Below are positions 47,951 to 59,775 of a DNA stretch of 64,000 bases, one piece after another. Every line of letters begins with the position of its first letter. Within the stretch, counting starts at the first letter, position 1. Position numbers and translations under genes: made by a program. Where the stretch lies: NCBI RefSeq assembly GCF_032884065.1, contig NW_027062649.1, positions 1,533,355-1,597,354 of the forward strand, given 5' to 3'. Under the pieces are notes generated by a model. It searched no databases, was not told the DNA's origin, and was given only the letters and a program-made list of their open reading frames with translations. This stretch comes from Artemia franciscana (taxonomy: Eukaryota > Arthropoda > Branchiopoda > Anostraca > Artemiidae).

Positions 47951-48645
47951 TTTTAATGTCACTCCTTACTTTCAGTTAAAAAAAAGAATTGGAACAAAAT
48001 TCAAACTTTAGCGTAAGGAACGAGGTATTGACGATGGGACGACCCCCCCCCCCATATACATAATAAAAATGTGCAAATATAGAAGTTCGTTGCGTAAGTT
48101 AATTTGTGAGTTACGTATATTCATTACCAGTAAAAACATTCGTAAATAAATTGAAAAGTTCTAGTGGCCTTTTTAAACAACAACAAAATTGGAGGGCAAC
48201 TAGGCCCCTTCCACCATCCCTTTCTCCTCAAAATCGTCTGATCAAAACTTTGAGAAAGCCATTTAGCCAAAAAAGTAAAGTTAATATGAAAATTTCGTTT
48301 TAATTATTCATGTACCGTGATCTAAAATCAACACCTGTATTAATTCAAAAAGATTCAGTAATTAAACAAAAAAAACAAGTTTTTTATTTTAACTGAAAGT
48401 AAGGAGCGACATTAAAACTTAAAACGAACAGAAATTATTCCATATATGAAAGGGACTGTATCCTTCTCAACGCCCCACTCTTTACGCTTTACTACTTTTC
48501 AAGACAATAAAAACTTTAACGTAAAGAGCGGGGCGTTGATGAGGGGAAAGTCACTTTCATTTACGGAATAATTTCTGTTCGTTTTAAGTTATAATGTCGC
48601 TCCTTACTTTCAGTCAAAAAAGCTTGTTTTCTTATTTCATTTAAC
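47951..48645 (+). repeat. Family A repeat, right part only
   Basis: Begins mid-element (TTTTAATGTCACTCCTTACT) and keeps the last 650 bases, including the long hairpin (arms about 48395-48490 and 48520-48620). Confidence 0.8.
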
Positions 48646-48852
48646 CAACAATCAGAATCCATTGCAAATGTGGTGTCTTTAACTAAGCTATAATCTTCTC
48701 GAGGGGTGTTACAGCTCATGGTCACTCCTGCCTCTCTATCAGCAGTCATGGTTTTGGTTAGGAAAATTCGTGAAAAGTTCACCTTGACGTTGCTATCAGG
48801 CCCACGATTGCAGGATTTCCCCGATATTTAGTATATCTAAGTGATATATAAT

Positions 48853-49971
48853 CAAACATTTCGTGCTAACGAACTGTAAGTAAGGAGTGACCTGGATGAA
48901 TAGTAACCGAAACTCCAATAAAAGGGACAATAGACACATAAAAAGAATTAAATTTCTATGCTGATTCCAAACATATAAGTTTCACCAAGTGTATACTTAC
49001 CCTGAATTTTTTTTCTTATTTTCGAAAAAAGGGCGAGACATCCCCCCAAGACTAATAGAATCTTAATGACAATTACACCATCAGATTCAGTGTATCAGAG
49101 AACCTTATTGTAAAGGTTTCAATCTCCTTTTTGAAAAAATGTGGAATTTTGGATTTTGTGTCAGAAGAAAGATCACGGATGCGTGTTTATTTGTTTTATC
49201 TTTTTAGGGGTGATCTTATTGACTCAGTAGTCCTAGAATATCGCAAGAGGGCTCATTCAAACTGAAATTAAAAGTTCTAGTTCCCTTTTTATGTGACCCA
49301 AAAAATTCGAGGACAACTACGCCCCCTTTCATCCTCTTTTGTTTCCTAAAGTCACCGGATAAAAATTCTGAAATAGCCATTTTGTTAAGCATAGTGGAGA
49401 TATCTAATAACTGTGTCTTAGAAGACGACTTAATCCCCCACGGTCCCTGGAGGAAGGGCTGCAAGTTATGAACTTTGCTTATTGCTTACATATAGTATCG
49501 ATTATTGGGAAGGATACAGACATTTTCAGGGGAGATTTTTCCCGGTGGGCAGGAGACTGGGGGAGTTTGTTACATGGGATAGTCTTTCCAAAAAACAAAT
49601 AAAACAAGTTTATTCGCTGAAAGTAAGGAGTAAAATTAAAACTTAAAACGAACAGAAATTATTACTTATATGAGGGGGCTATCCCCCTCGTCAATACCTC
49701 GCTCTTTACACTAAAGTTTTTTAGTACTTTTAAAAGAGCTGTTTCTTTTAATTAAACGACCTTTGTGATTCAGGGGTCATTCGTAAAGAATTGGAACAAA
49801 AGGGGGACTCAGGGGTCATTCTTAAAGAATTGGAACGATTGGAAGCGTAAAAGGCAAAATATTAACTATGGGGTGAACCCTCTCATATACATAATTATTT
49901 CTGCTCGTTCTAAGTTATAATGTTGCTCCTTGCTTTCATGTAAAAAAACTATTTTTTTTTTTAATTTAATC
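48853..49971 (+). repeat. Family A repeat, diverged and shortened
   Basis: CAAACATTTCGTGCTAACGA at the start shows a mutated terminal hairpin. Internal blocks are present up to the TTATAATGTTGCTCCTTGCT segment, but the final long hairpin is missing. Confidence 0.75.
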
Positions 49972-50735
49972 ACTTAACAAAGTCATTGACTCTTGGGTGA
50001 AAACTTTTCCCTCTGTAATAAAGAACAAAAGATTTACCAAAAGTGTCTTGTAGCTTATGTTTCTGTTATCCAGCAGCCTTTTCTAGCAACAAATTGGGGA
50101 ACGGGCTATGGAGTTCAAAATCTGGATTTTGGAAAGAAATTTTTTTTCTGGATAGATTTGCTGACTTGAATTAAAAAAAAAACTTTTCTTCTGTGATTTT
50201 TTTCTCAATTTACCAGATTCATAAGCTTATAAAGAATTACCATACTATGTAATGTTATATCTTTAAAATCTTTTCTAAGGATCTTAAGAACAGATTTTCA
50301 GATAAGTATGGCAGAAGAAATGGTAGAACATGGTTCTAATGAAGACTATTACAAATCAGAACTAAAAAAAAAAAAAAAAAAAATAAAATCAAACTACATG
50401 TTTGGCTAGCTGAAAATACATCAGATTACAAGTCATTAGCTAGGAAAATTCAGATTAGAATCTAGATGTGATATACTTGGACCCGGTAACGATAGTAAAC
50501 ATTCCATGCAATTGAATCAAGGTATGTTTCTTTTCAGCGGAGGAAGTTGATATCATCTAGTTTGACTGATTACTGTCGTCAAAATATTTTGCATAGGTTA
50601 TCCATTCAGAATGAAAAAAAAAATCCGGGAAAAAACTGTAATACAAATAGTTTTACACAGAAATTACTTATAAAAATTTGGAAAATAGTATACTAAAAGC
50701 CCACCGAGATCAGAAACGGAGAAACGCCCCAGAAT
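49972..50735. other. No gene recognised
   Basis: An ATG at 50308 opens a short reading (MAEEMVEHGSNEDYYKSEL) that runs into a 20-A tract. No domain or splice context supports it, although the position upstream of Orai makes it worth noting. Confidence 0.4.
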
Positions 50736-51435
50736 CAAACAGTTCACGGTAGCGAACCGTAAGTAAGAAACGAAATGGCTCAATAGTAAACGAACCTCTA
50801 AAAAACAGAGTCTTTATACCAATAGATATATCAAAAGAATCGGCTTATTTTGATGCTTTTAAATGTGTAAGTTTTATTAAGTTTGGTTTTACTGATTAAA
50901 GGCTGCGAGACTGAGACAATTTGCCTGATTTTTCAAAAAAGGGAGAAAAACCCCCTAACAGTATTAGAATCTTAATGAAAATCACAGAATCAGATTCAGC
51001 ATGTCAGAAAACTACTATAGTGGTTTTAAGCTTCTATCTGCAAAAATATCGAATTTATATTTTTGCCAGAAGAAAGATCACGAATGCGTGTTTATTTGTT
51101 TTTTTCCGTGTATAATTGTGTCAACCCAGTGGTCCTAGAATATCAAAAGAGATCTCATTTGAACGAATATTAACAGTTCTAATGCCCTATTTAAGTGACC
51201 AAAAAGATTGGACGCCAATCTGGCCCCCTCCCCACTCCTTTTTTCCAAAGTCGTCTGATTAAAATTTTAAGATATCCGTTTTACTCATCATAGTTGAAAG
51301 GTCCAATAACTATCCCTTTGGATATAGAATGACCCCCCATAGCTCCAGGGGAAAGGTCTTTAAGTCATAAAATTTGCCCTTTTTTCACATAGTATTTATT
51401 ATTGTGAAGTATATACTCATTTTCGGGTAGTTTTG
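50736..51435 (+). repeat. Family A repeat, left part only
   Basis: Starts CAAACAGTTCACGGTAGCGA. It keeps the terminal hairpin with paired changes and the first 700 bases, then merges into unrelated AT-rich sequence. Confidence 0.75.
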
Positions 51436-51871
51436 CACGTAATATATTATTATTCAAATTTTTGAAAATATTTTAGTGTGAACAGAAACCATATTCCATT
51501 TTTTTCCACCTCAAACAATAGAATGAATAGTCTAATAGTGTAGGCTAGCACTTTAATGACCTTGTTCATTCTTTTTTTTCTAGTCTAATATAATTGTAGA
51601 AATGTTAATAAACATCTATAAAAGTAAAGAGATTCTTCTGCAAGGTTAAATTTCAGAATTTTCCCAAACGTGAAAAATTACTAAGGAAGCGCCAAGTTTT
51701 GATTATAAAATGGTAGGAAAAGACTATTTTCGTAATTGATTCCTCTCAGCACAAATATAGTGTTACATTGACTATTTAGTACGTTTTTAGTCTTTTATTT
51801 ATACATTCTAGCAAAACGATAAGGACTGTGAGAAGAAAATAAAAAAAAACTAGAAAAATGTCCTTTTCTAG

Positions 51872-52068
51872 GTAGCCATGGTTGAAATTAACCTTCAGGA
51901 TAACCTTCCAGATGCTCTTTATATAGCTTTTGCATCTTGTACAACAGTCCTTGTAGTCATGCATACACTTGCCCTGATGATAAGTACTTGCATATTACCA
52001 CACGTGGATACTATTGCTGGATTGAAGCGAGCAGACTTAGTTGACGAATCTCCACATGAAATGCTACG
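51872..52068 (+). CDS. Orai calcium channel, internal exon (TM1 end to TM2)
   Basis: Exon between an acceptor (TCCTTTTCTAG, ending at 51871) and a donor (CG/GTGAGT, from 52069). It encodes VAMVEINL, then DALYIAFASCTTVLVVMHTL, ALMISTCILPHVDTI and VDESPHEMLR. This corresponds to the end of TM1, TM2 and the TM2-TM3 loop of Orai, the pore subunit of the store-operated CRAC channel in the plasma membrane, opened by STIM after ER calcium depletion. The selectivity-filter glutamate (E106 in human ORAI1) is codon 51884-51886. The exon starts in phase 0 and ends after two bases of a codon, which the next exon completes as CGA. The preceding exon, which should encode the cytosolic N-terminus and the ALLSGFAM segment, was not found. 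The ATG at 51878 is internal, not the start. Confidence 0.9.
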
Positions 52069-52574
52069 GTGAGTAAATTTTACGACATGTTAGCTCTTTT
52101 GCGCTCTTCTACCGGCTTGACTAGTGACATTGGCCATTCTTCATCTGCTGTCTTTTTTCTGTTGAGCTGTGACGTATCTCGAATTTAAGTTTTATAATGG
52201 TTGTAGCAATAACTGCAACTTACTTTTAGCGTGACCATCGGTCAATACATGGCTAAAATTTAACGTGTGGTGACAGAGCGATTACTGACTGGGAAGAAAT
52301 TCACAATAAGTGCTGCTTCAGAAACAGTTGTTTCCATCCAAATTCGACTAAGAAGTAATTTGCAACTGCGGAAACAAATTTTCCGGAGCTCTAAAGAAGA
52401 GTTGTAAACCGCTCAAACATGGCTTCCGATCAAATTAAAACGACCACTGTTAAAATCACAATCTTGAAACACCCTAACTTGAAAAACAAGAATGCTCTTT
52501 TTTGGAGCCACGTTTAAAACCCCACTCTAAAAGCAAACAGCACACTCTTCATAGAGCCGTCTATGTTAAATAGC

Positions 52575-52916
52575 ATAGAAAAAAAAGAGATTTTTTTTTT
52601 AACTAAAAGTAAGGAGCGATATTAAAGCTTAAGACGAGCAGAAATTATTCCGTATATGAAAGGAGCTGTCTTCTCCTCAACGCCTCACTCTTTTTCAATT
52701 TTTCTTAGGCAAATTTTGTCAGGCGCTTAACTTTTGATGGGCAAGGCTAAACTTGATAGGTAACTTTTGATCGATGGCACTAAATATGGAATCAGCATCA
52801 TAAGCTGATTCTTCAGCTATTACTGATTCAGCTATTAAAATTAAATTCTGTTTCTTAGAGTTTCAGTTACAATTGAGCTGAGTTGTTCCTTACAGTTGGT
52901 TACCACGAACTGTTTG
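52575..52916 (-). repeat. Family A repeat, internally deleted
   Basis: Keeps one end (AAGTAAGGAGCGATATTAAA, about 52605) and the other (TTACCACGAACTGTTTG, ending at 52916). The roughly 1.3 kb between them is missing. The deletion joins the CTCACTCTTT hairpin stem to TTCTTAGGCAAATTTTGTCA. Confidence 0.7.
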
Positions 52917-53874
52917 ATTGCGTAAAGAACATCTTTTCCTCTACTAAAATAGCTCCCTTTACTTCTGTGATTTATAATCTGTATATTACCGCAGCTCCCT
53001 TAAAAATATTTGATCATATGATGCCTCCCTTCCATTATACAAAATAACGCAGACATGAAAATTGTAGTTATTCAGAATTTATTTAAGACGAACTCATAAA
53101 AACAAAGTAAATGAAAAAAAAATATGTTATTGTCCTTTAAAGAGGATATGCTTGCCTATTAGCACCAAGTTTATCAAATCGGTGCCAATCATAAGATAGC
53201 ACAAAAGCTCCTTTTCTGCAACCAACCGAAGAGAATGTTTCAATTTCATTTCAGCTAATGCAAATTTTATTTCACCTAATGCAGAAAAAGCCTGTACTGT
53301 ATAAACAAGATTTTGCGACTGACAGCAACACTTTCAAAGCTTTATTTGACAAAAGATAATTTTTGCTCTTAATATATATTCAAAATTGTATTAGAGATCC
53401 ATTCTAAATTTGTATTTTAAAGAAGTATCACTGGATAATTCAATCAGGTTTCCTTTCTAATTGCTTGTTATTTTAAATTCACCATTTTGTTTATCGGTAA
53501 GCAGATTCTGTATCCCCACAAATTTTGTAAAATTAATCCCATCAAAATAATACCAGCAATGAATTATCAAACCATCCCAGTATTCAAGACATGGATTTTT
53601 GTTTGTTTCTATGTTATGTTAGACGCATAAATTGAGATCTGGAAATATTTCAATCTCCTTTTTTTCACAATTTGTCTTCCAAAGCTCTATTTTTTTTGTA
53701 GTTTTGCTTTCACATTAGCTTTCTGAGTCAATAAATGTATTTGTGGTTAGTACATTGTTTTATTCAAAACACTCAATTGTCCTAAGATATTCCACAAATA
53801 GATCAGTTTAATAATTGAATTATTATAATTTTAATAATTAAATGCTTGCTTTTTAAATGCTTGGTAATTAAATC

Positions 53875-53995
53875 ACTAAGTAGTTTTTAAAGTTTTTAAA
53901 ACATTAAAACTTTAGGTTTAAAGTACTAAATCTTTAGTTAAAGTTTTTAAAGTATTAAGCACTTTTCAAAGTTTAATAATTAAATGCTTGTGTCC
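53875..53995. repeat. Short AT repeats (AAGTTTTTAAAGT)
   Basis: AGTTTTTAAAGT and TAATTAAATGCTTG occur several times within 150 bases. Simple local duplication. Confidence 0.6.
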
Positions 53996-54111
53996 TCATT
54001 TTGATTTTCTTTTATTACAATGACATTTCCACTTTGAGTTCATGTATGCTCTTAATAACTTTAACACAAGATAGTCAGCACACTTCAAAAAAGTAAAAAA
54101 GTATGGATCCC

Positions 54112-54170
54112 TTAACGTCATATAACGTCATATAACGTCGTATAACGTCGTACAAGTAGATCCCTTAACG
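54112..54170. repeat. Tandem TATAACGTCR, about five units
   Basis: ACGTCATATAACGTCATATA and further units alternate CGTCA and CGTCG. CCCTTAACGTCA is also repeated at both sides (54109 and 54161). Confidence 0.75.
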
Positions 54171-54329
54171 TCAAACGGCTTTGTAAGCAAACCAAGATAT
54201 TAACTTATAACGAACTGTTTTTATATAGTTTGTAATTTTCAGAGTTGTGAGTTACTCACAACTTGTGAGTTATAACAACTAAGTTACTCACTTTTGTTTC
54301 TTTTTATACAAGAGCTGCTGTGCATCGTG

Positions 54330-54720
54330 CTGTGCTGCTGTGGAACATGCAGTGCATCGTTTTGATTTCAATTAGTGCTTGAAAGCCAGTTTTGTGACCT
54401 GACATTGATTTTGCACCATCTGTGCAAAGCCAAACGCAAATATTCTACAATATGCCTTTCTCATTAGAAAAAAATGTCAAATAAATACGGGATGTGGGTA
54501 AGTTTCACGGGATGTGGCTTGTCCAGGAATAAGTTGGCAAAACAATCTTCGGTTGTATTATTCTTTTCAACATATCAAAGATACCCAATTAATATGCGGT
54601 TGTAGCTACATCAGTTCCTTCTTCTACTTGTAAGGCGAATTTTTAAAATGCGTATTTGAGAAACTAATTAATCGGAAAGATTGTATCGTCTATCGTCAAA
54701 TCGTCAGTTTGTTCAACCCC
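54330..54720 (-). pseudogene. hAT/ZBED-type transposase fragment
   Basis: Minus-strand 54447-54361 encodes LCTDGAKSMSGHKTGFQALI, the conserved aspartate motif CTDGA found in hAT transposases and ZBED-like domesticated proteins. About 180 bases upstream, in another frame, is KFALQVEEGTDVATTAY, matching the family's FALQ-DESTD motif. Frame changes and stops make it a relic. No terminal repeats were found. Confidence 0.7.
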
Positions 54721-55394
54721 AAATGGAATAATTAGTAGAATCTACGAAATCTTGCCGATTCTACCTAGAGATTGCGGACCTAATTTTTTTTAGCCTGGGC
54801 CAGTAAATGTCGCAGTCCCGAAAGGGTTAAGATATTTCGTGAGATTATGTAGTTTCAATTTCATTTGATTTTTGTTAATCTAATCTAATACTCGCGCCTC
54901 CCTATAGACTAGTTCACGGACTCCATAGGGGAGCACGCCTCCCAGTTTGAAAGTGCTACCTTACTTAATTATTTCTTTAAAGCTTTGATCTTAAAAGCCA
55001 AACATATTCTTAGGTATTGAATATAGTTTTTACAGTGTCACACCAATAAAGCATTTGCTTTAGAAGGCTGTGGTAGTCAAGTTTGTTTATTTCTAATTTG
55101 AGCCTTGGATATTGACCTAATCCACACTTTTTTATTTCTCTTGTAACCCTTTTTCTTGACAAGTATTCACAACAGACATAGTATTAAACATACAGAGTCA
55201 ATTCTTTTGACGTTCTTGGATTACTGCTACAAAGCCACACCAGCTAAAACTTGGCAAATATACCATGAATTGATCATCCCTAGGTAATCTAATACGTAGC
55301 TTCTCAGGAAAAATACTAGACATGGGTCATGGAACCAACTGGAGAATATTTTTGTGTAATTTTGGGCCATTCCAGTAAAACTCTATGGTCAAAA

Positions 55395-55982
55395 CCAAAT
55401 CAGAACATGGAATGTATATTTCTACCTCTATCAACAAGGTGACCAGCTAGGCGGTTGAATCAGTCTAATGTTCCAAAAAATGCATACATGGGCTTGGTAT
55501 CTTGAACTATCATACAAGTCTGAAACACCTCAACCTTCCAATTCTCTTCAATAGGAAAAAGCTATGTAATGTCACTATGAGCAATACTTATAACATCTGC
55601 TGTTCTTCCAACATTCCGATGCTGGATTAAAACATTAACACAGTTCTGCTCCAAGAGATTTTTTCAAAACCATAAAACAAGGAAAAATATATTTGTGAAA
55701 TAATTTGATCAGGCAAATATGTCTAGCCAGTAAAGAGAGCCACTAGTTGGCTAAACTGATAGAATATTCTTTGGGTACAGCTACTAAAACTTCCAGTTCC
55801 CGTTCTAGCCAACTATTGATATTTTTATAACCATTGATTAGGAACGAGTTCCCTAGGAATAAAAGAGGTACAAACATGCCCGTGACCATCCTTCTCACTT
55901 CACAAATTCTTCTAAGCCAATTCTTTTGATGTTCATACCCATTATCTCTATGATGCCGAGGATTAAAATTTTGAAAGTTTTG
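55395..55982 (-). pseudogene. Unidentified coding relic
   Basis: The minus strand is protein-like over about 590 bases. 55982-55746 is open and gives a sequence with RRMVTGMFVPLLFLGNS and INSWLERELEVLVAVPKEY. 55645-55395, in another frame, gives VNVLIQHRNVGRTADVISIA, then IEENWKVEVFQTCMIVQDTK and FNRLAGHLVDRGRNIHSMF. The composition and lack of low complexity argue for a former gene, and interruptions show it is dead. I do not recognise the family; it could be a host retrocopy or a transposon protein. Confidence 0.45.
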
Positions 55983-56261
55983 TCAGCATAAACCCTTTTG
56001 GTTGGAAAAAATCACTGTAATCATTCCAAAACTTAAATTGTAGTTTTAATTACTTGTAAACGGTAATGAATTTTACTTGTAAACGGTAGCAGGCTGGATA
56101 TTAATTTCTGACAAGAAGCGTGTTTAGGCATACAATTCCAGCTTGATGTGCAGCCGAGCACTGCTTTAAAAAGAAGTAAAAATTGATGAAGTGTTATTAT
56201 TTGCAACCAAAAAGCTATTAAGCAGCCTACCAAAAAAGTAAACTGAGTGTTAAGGCAACTC

Positions 56262-56440
56262 ATAAACCTCTTTAATTAATATTAAATTAATAGATTAATT
56301 AGAATTAATTTAATTTATTAATATTTATTAATTAATTTTTATATTTATATTGTAATATTTGTATAATATTGTATATTGTATATAAGAATAGTAATATTTA
56401 TTTATTGATTATTAATTTAATTTAAATTAATTAGAAATTA
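56262..56440. repeat. AT-only low complexity (ATTAATTA type)
   Basis: Nearly pure A and T, with ATTAATTA and TAATATTTAT permutations and many short palindromes. Confidence 0.8.
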
Positions 56441-56704
56441 TAACCAAGAGCTGTTTATTTACAAAGTTAAACCGTTGAGATACAATTTATTATTAATTGA
56501 AACTAATTAAAAAAACACTTTCCGAAACAGAAGTTTTCTAAAGACAAGTGAAAGCCATATCAAACTTAAGATCAGAGAAAATAGAAATCTGCAGTAACTC
56601 AGACTCGAAACGATCAGAATGTACTGCTAAAGACTAAAAGAACCCCAAAACAAACAGAAAGTAAATAAACAACCGTAGCAAAAAGACATACAAGAGGTTT
56701 TTAG

Positions 56705-57050
56705 TTTACAATCAATTAAACCCTCTTTGAAGTTTATACGAGCATCCCTTCTATAAGAGCCAAATATGCCCCCAGAGCATAACCTACAAGGCCTGCCCCC
56801 GGGTTCAGGGGGTTGTGTCGACCCAAAGTTTTTTTTTTTAAATGTTCTTGGACTATTTAAAAAAATGGCTATCTGAAAATTCTTGTCAGATATATTTGGG
56901 GGAAAAGGGTGTGAAGGGGAGGGGATTTGCCCTTCGATCTTATTTGACTCTTAAGAAAGGCACTAGAACTTTTAATTTATAATTGAATGAGCCCCCTTCA
57001 AAGTTTATACAACGACTCCTTCCATAAGAAGTTTGTCTGAGAAAAAAAAA
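56705..57050 (+). repeat. Family C repeat
   Basis: CCCTCTTTGAAGTTTATACG, then CCCCCAGAGCATAACCTACA and a G-rich block, resemble 28625-28800. GAGCCCCCTTCAAAGTTTAT recurs at 56990, so part is duplicated. GCCAACGCCACAGCGTTGGC just after it (57089-57108) is a perfect-stem hairpin. Confidence 0.5.
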
Positions 57051-57590
57051 AAGATAAGTCAAAGGAACCGTATGGCATTTACTATTGCCAACGCCACAGC
57101 GTTGGCTCTGATCATGCAGTAGTTGGTCATTGTTTAAATTCCAGACATTTTTTTATTTCTATCTGTAAAACATAAATTTTCAAGTTATGATGCTAATCTC
57201 TGAAGTAGGTTAAAAGTCCTATCATTGCCAAGACAGGTTCAATTCAAATGTGCCCACAAAATAACCATAAATAGTCCCTTTAAAACAGAAAAGGAAGTCT
57301 ATCACTGGAAAATAAAAACTAAAAAATAGAATTAGAAAGATAGAGATATTAAGAGAAAGATGCGGAAGGAGTCAAGCAAAGAGGGAATTAGAAGAAAGGG
57401 GAAGTGAAAAAAGAGAGAGAGGGAGAAATATAGAGTGAAATATCTGTACTGCCTGGAACGGAATATTATTGCAAAGGGGCAGAAAAAAAGCATTATAGGT
57501 AGGAAAAACAAGCTACAATACATTTCGAAATATTATTTACTAACTTTTATTTTACTCTGAATCTCTTCATTAATTACATATTCAATTTAG

Positions 57591-57915
57591 ATCGTATATT
57601 CAACTTGCCTGGGTCCTATCTACTGTCACTGGAATCGTTCTGTTCATGGTTGAAGTTGTCCTGCTTTGTTGGGTTCAGTTTTATTCGTACTCAATTAACG
57701 CTGCCTACGCCTCGACTGGAATCGTTCTTCCTTCCCTTTTAATATTTGGTTACATGGCCTTGAAATTCTATAAGAACCTGAACAAACACATGGAAATGAA
57801 TTCCCAGAGGGATTTAAGCTCTCTGGAAAATGTAGCCGAACAATTAAAAGGAACAATTGACGGAAGAAGGGCATCTAAAGAAAGAACGTACTCCATCATT
57901 GACATGCCTCAATAA
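57591..57915 (+). CDS. Orai calcium channel, last coding exon (TM3, TM4, C-terminus)
   Basis: After a TTTAG acceptor the first A completes a CGA codon. The exon reads SYIQLAWVLSTVTGIVLFMV, EVVLLCWVQF (TM3, with the conserved glutamate equal to human E190), a short loop YSYSINAAYASTG, TM4 (VLPSLLIFGYMALKFYKNL) and a C-terminal helix (DLSSLENVAEQLKG), the region that binds STIM in known Orai proteins. The stop TAA is at 57913-57915, 108 residues into the exon counting the arginine. The TM3-TM4 loop is much shorter than in human ORAI1. Transmembrane spans and gating residues appear intact, so the gene is probably functional. No AATAAA was found in the next 300 bases. Confidence 0.9.
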
Positions 57916-58316
57916 TTGGAGTTCAAACTAATTTATATGGAAACGATAAAAAGTATAAGAATCAACAAAACCATATTTTCTACAATTCATCTCTGAAAAA
58001 TTGCCATAACTTACAAGGTACTGAGAAGCTGATGCCCACGTTTAATGCTTATCTAGCTAAGAAAACACAGATTAGAAAGTTTTTATCATCTTACCTTTTT
58101 ATATTTAGGTAGTTTTTCTTTGCGCTAGGAGACTTTCAAAGAAAAAGATAACAACAATCTAGTAAGAATGCAGTTAAGATGTCTTTGGTACATTTTTCTT
58201 TTGTAAATTATATTGTATCTATACGAATTTCTTAGTTTTCATTATTTACTCAAGAATTTGAATTTCATTTTGATACGCTGTTTTATCGACTTTTATTGAC
58301 TGTCTGTCGACTGTTT
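57916..58316. other. 3' flank of Orai
   Basis: AT-rich, probably 3' UTR in part. It ends where family A sequence begins (CACCTAGGCCCCCTCC). No other feature. Confidence 0.5.
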
Positions 58317-59385
58317 GAGGCACCTAGGCCCCCTCCCACGCTCATTTTTTCCTAAAAGTCACCGAATCAAAATTCTGAGATATCTGTTTTATTCACCATA
58401 GTCGAAAAACCTAATAACTATGTCTTTAGGGACGACTTACTCCCCCGCAGTCCCCGTGGGAGGGGCTACAAGTTACAAACTTTGACCTGTGTTTACATAT
58501 AGTAATGGTTACTGGGAAGTGTACAGGCGTTTTCAGGAGGATTTTTTTGTTTAGGGGGGAGAGCTGAGGTGGAAGGGTTACGTGGGAGGATATTTTCATG
58601 GAGAAGCATCTCATGGGGGAAGAGAATTTCAATGAAGGGGGCGCAGGATTTTCTAGCATTATTTGAAAAACAATGAAAAAATAAATATGAAAAGTTTTTT
58701 CTAATGAAAGAAAGGAGCAGCATTAAAACTTAAAACGAACAAAAATTATTACGCATATGAGGGGTTTACCTCCTCGTTATACCTCACTCTTTGCGCTAAA
58801 GTATTTTTAGTAATTTCAACTATTTATTCTACGGCCTTTGTGACTCAGAGGTCATTCTTAAGGAATTGGGACAAAATATAAGCTTAAGTATAAAGAGCGA
58901 GGTATCGAGGAGGGGGCGAACCCCCTCATAAAAACATGAGAATACAAAAGTTCTTTACTTAAGCTAATTTATAAGTTACGTATATCTTTTACTAATAAAA
59001 AGATTCGTAAAAAATTTAAAGTTCTAGTTGCCTTTTTAATTAACCCAAAAATCGGAGGGCAACTAGGCTTCCTCCCCTGCTCTTTTTTCCCAAAATCATA
59101 CGATTAAAATTAGGAGAAAGCCATTTAGCCAAAAAAAAAGAAAAAAAATATACAAATTTCGTGTTAATTATTCCTCTGCGGAGAGCCAAAATTTAACATT
59201 CATTGATTCAAAAACGTACAGAAATTAGATAAAAAAAAACAAGTTTTTAAACTGAAAGTAAGGAGCGACATTAAAACTTAAAACGAAAAGAAATGGGTTG
59301 TCTCCTTCGCAATCTCTCGCTCTTTACGATAAAGTTTGACTCTTTGCCACAATTTTACATTATAAAACAATTAAAAGCTTTTTTT
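58317..59385 (+). repeat. Family A repeat, both ends missing
   Basis: Begins mid-element and stops within the long hairpin, whose right arm is absent (left arm about 59255-59335). Confidence 0.8.
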
Positions 59386-59529
59386 ACAATTAATTTTTGG
59401 CAATTCTAGATGCTAAAGATAATAAAAAATTCCGAATATACACAATTGAGGTCTTTCAGGGGGAAGACACATGTTCATAACCACCCCTTGTGGGTGCCCA
59501 TATGGGGGCTCAAAAATATATACTTTTTA
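59386..59529. other. No feature
   Basis: Short unique stretch with a C/G-rich patch (CCACCCCTTGTGGGTG, 59481-59496). Confidence 0.4.
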
Positions 59530-59775
59530 AATAGATATGTTCGCCAGTTGTAAACATTGAAATACTCCAAGAATAAGGAAACACTTGGATAAAAAGGATA
59601 AAGATCCTCCTGAGCCATTGCTGCTACATAAGGCGTCGAGTCGACGTTTCAGTTGCTGATTGACTTTTACAGGAACAAGTAGCAAGTTTGTCGCCAGCCT
59701 TCCTGCACCGGGGATCGAACCCGGGTGCTCCGTATCACCAAGCACAGCATTAATCCGCTAAGCTACAACAGGTTA
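59530..59775 (-). repeat. tRNA-derived SINE (or tRNA pseudogene with body)
   Basis: The minus strand from 59773 reads CCTGTTGTAGCTTAGCGGAT (A box TAGCTTAGCGG), and about 40 bases later GGGTTCGATCCCCGG (perfect B box), closing with TGCAGGA that pairs with the 5' CCTG. The anticodon loop appears one base too long (TTGGTGA), so it is probably not a working tRNA. A 180-base body follows (GAAACGTCGACTCGACGCC, AGCAGCAATGGCTCAGGAGG) and runs towards an AT-rich end at about 59530. Tail and target-site duplication were not resolved. Confidence 0.6.

Larger units (their letters stand above)
52069..57590 (+). other. Orai intron, 5.5 kb, with transposon debris
   Basis: GTGAGT donor at 52069 and TTTAG acceptor ending at 57590. 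Contents are a family A remnant, a hAT-like transposase relic, an unidentified coding relic, AT-rich simple sequence and a family C copy. Stretches without features (52080-52570, 52920-53870, 54760-55340, 57060-57590) show nothing further. Confidence 0.8.

Noticed and set aside
50308-50400. ATG-led reading MAEEMVEHGSNEDYYKSEL as a possible first Orai exon
   Set aside because: It runs into a 20-A tract, has no clear donor and shows no Orai N-terminal features.
57332-57523. Minus-strand frame rich in Phe, Leu and Ser
   Set aside because: It comes from a purine-rich GAGAAAGA low-complexity stretch in the Orai intron.
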